20,943 nt of DNA, taken from the NCBI GenBank assembly GCA_958453305.1, contig CAUDXH010000026.1, forward strand, positions 1 through 20,943. Reading direction: 5' to 3'. The stretch's first letter is position 1, and each line of letters starts with the position of its first letter. This document shows, one piece after another, positions 20,582-20,943 of this stretch. The notes beneath the pieces were generated by a model. It saw only the letters and a list, made by a program, of their open reading frames with translations, did not search any database and was not told the origin of the DNA. Both the position numbers and the translations under genes were made by a program. Source of the DNA: an uncultured Bacteroides sp. Its GTDB lineage: Bacteria > Bacteroidota > Bacteroidia > Bacteroidales > Bacteroidaceae.

Positions 20582-20943
20582 AAATGCCGACTACGGGGCG
20601 GCTGAACAGTACCTAACCTTTGAGCATGACGAGTTTACCATGAAGCCCACCCGTGATGAAAACGGGCAGATTGTTCCGAGGACAGGCTATCTCATTTCCT
20701 CTCTGAATTGCGGTGATGAAGATTTTGCAATCGCGTGTATGCGCTCCAATCTGAAATACGGCAAGAACCAAAAACGGGAGGACGTAAAGAGCCACCACTA
20801 TATCATCAGTTTTGACCCCCGTGACGCACAGGACAACGGCTTGACCGTAGACCGGGCGCAGGAATTGGGCGAGCAGTTTTGTAGAGAACATTTCCCCGGA
20901 CACCAAGCCCTTGTATGCACCCACCCGGACGGGCATAACCACA
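20553..20943 (+). CDS. MobP-type relaxase, N-terminal part (runs off the window)
   Basis: The first 130 residues of a relaxase of the Relaxase/Mobilisation nuclease domain family. The start is TTG at 20553 (reads M-A-T-F-K-H-I-S-S-K-N-A-D-Y-G), supported by AGGTGAAG 4 bases upstream; no ATG or GTG fits. Visible features are Y14 with the following GAAEQYL, the SHHYIISFDPRD strand, and the beginning of the histidine motif HPDGHNH at the right edge. It differs in family from the MobQ relaxase of the inner element, so the two layers have separate transfer origins. Confidence 0.88.
   Translation, partial: MATFKHISSKNADYGAAEQYLTFEHDEFTMKPTRDENGQIVPRTGYLISSLNCGDEDFAIACMRSNLKYGKNQKREDVKSHHYIISFDPRDAQDNGLTVDRAQELGEQFCREHFPGHQALVCTHPDGHNH

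Overview
The window reads as accessory DNA from a gut-type low-GC Gram-positive (Clostridia; Lachnospiraceae/Oscillospiraceae-like). This rests on gene families (CD1115-type VirD4, Maff2, TnpX/TnpV/TnpW, DUF3847, Cys-rich VLP, wHTH-MobC-relaxase block) and strong AGGAGG ribosome binding sites. No rRNA, tRNA, CRISPR array or housekeeping gene was seen. The layout is one mobile element inside the remains of another.

Outer layer: a conjugative element. A VirD4/TraG coupling-protein gene is split. Its middle part runs from the left edge to base 364 and its C-terminal part from 14651 to 15499. Joining the two at a shared GG dinucleotide restores one reading frame. Downstream lie a truncated Maff2 pilin-like gene (to 15766), a hypothetical gene, a 130-bp imperfect inverted repeat with DnaA-box-like ends, an AT-rich HelD-type helicase gene, and then the front end of a transfer module: an orphan winged-helix regulator, MobC, and a relaxase that runs off the right edge. 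The truncated Maff2 followed by a fresh mobilisation module suggests a rearranged or composite element.

Inner layer: a 14.3-kb integrative mobilizable element (about 365-14650) inserted in virD4. It begins with a TnpX-like large serine recombinase and TnpV. Next come a small hypothetical gene, a divergent XRE repressor, a small HTH gene and an AT-rich cargo operon (OmpR-type regulator, ABC ATPase, ABC-2 permease, histidine kinase) that looks like a peptide-antibiotic sensing and resistance module. After that come a structured leader with a small ORF, three tandem sigma-like genes, a DUF3847 gene, and a MobQ oriT with a MobA/MobL relaxase. The right part holds a YafQ/DinJ-type toxin-antitoxin pair on the minus strand, a Cys-rich protein, a phage-type replication initiator with a DnaC-like helicase loader, TnpW, a small hypothetical gene and a terminator.

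Most notable: (1) the inner element's right end has TTGACA and its left end has TATGCT. Only when the ends join in the excised circle do these sit 17 bp apart, giving a promoter aimed at the recombinase. This matches the published Tn4451/TnpX principle. (2) The minus strand upstream of the relaxase carries ATAAGTGCGCCCT next to a small hairpin, matching the IncQ/MobQ nick region. (3) Four CTTTAG-like repeats precede the cargo ABC genes. I found no clearly new defence or metabolic system. The parts least explained by known families are the structured leader ORF near 7300 and the symmetric repeat near 16480.
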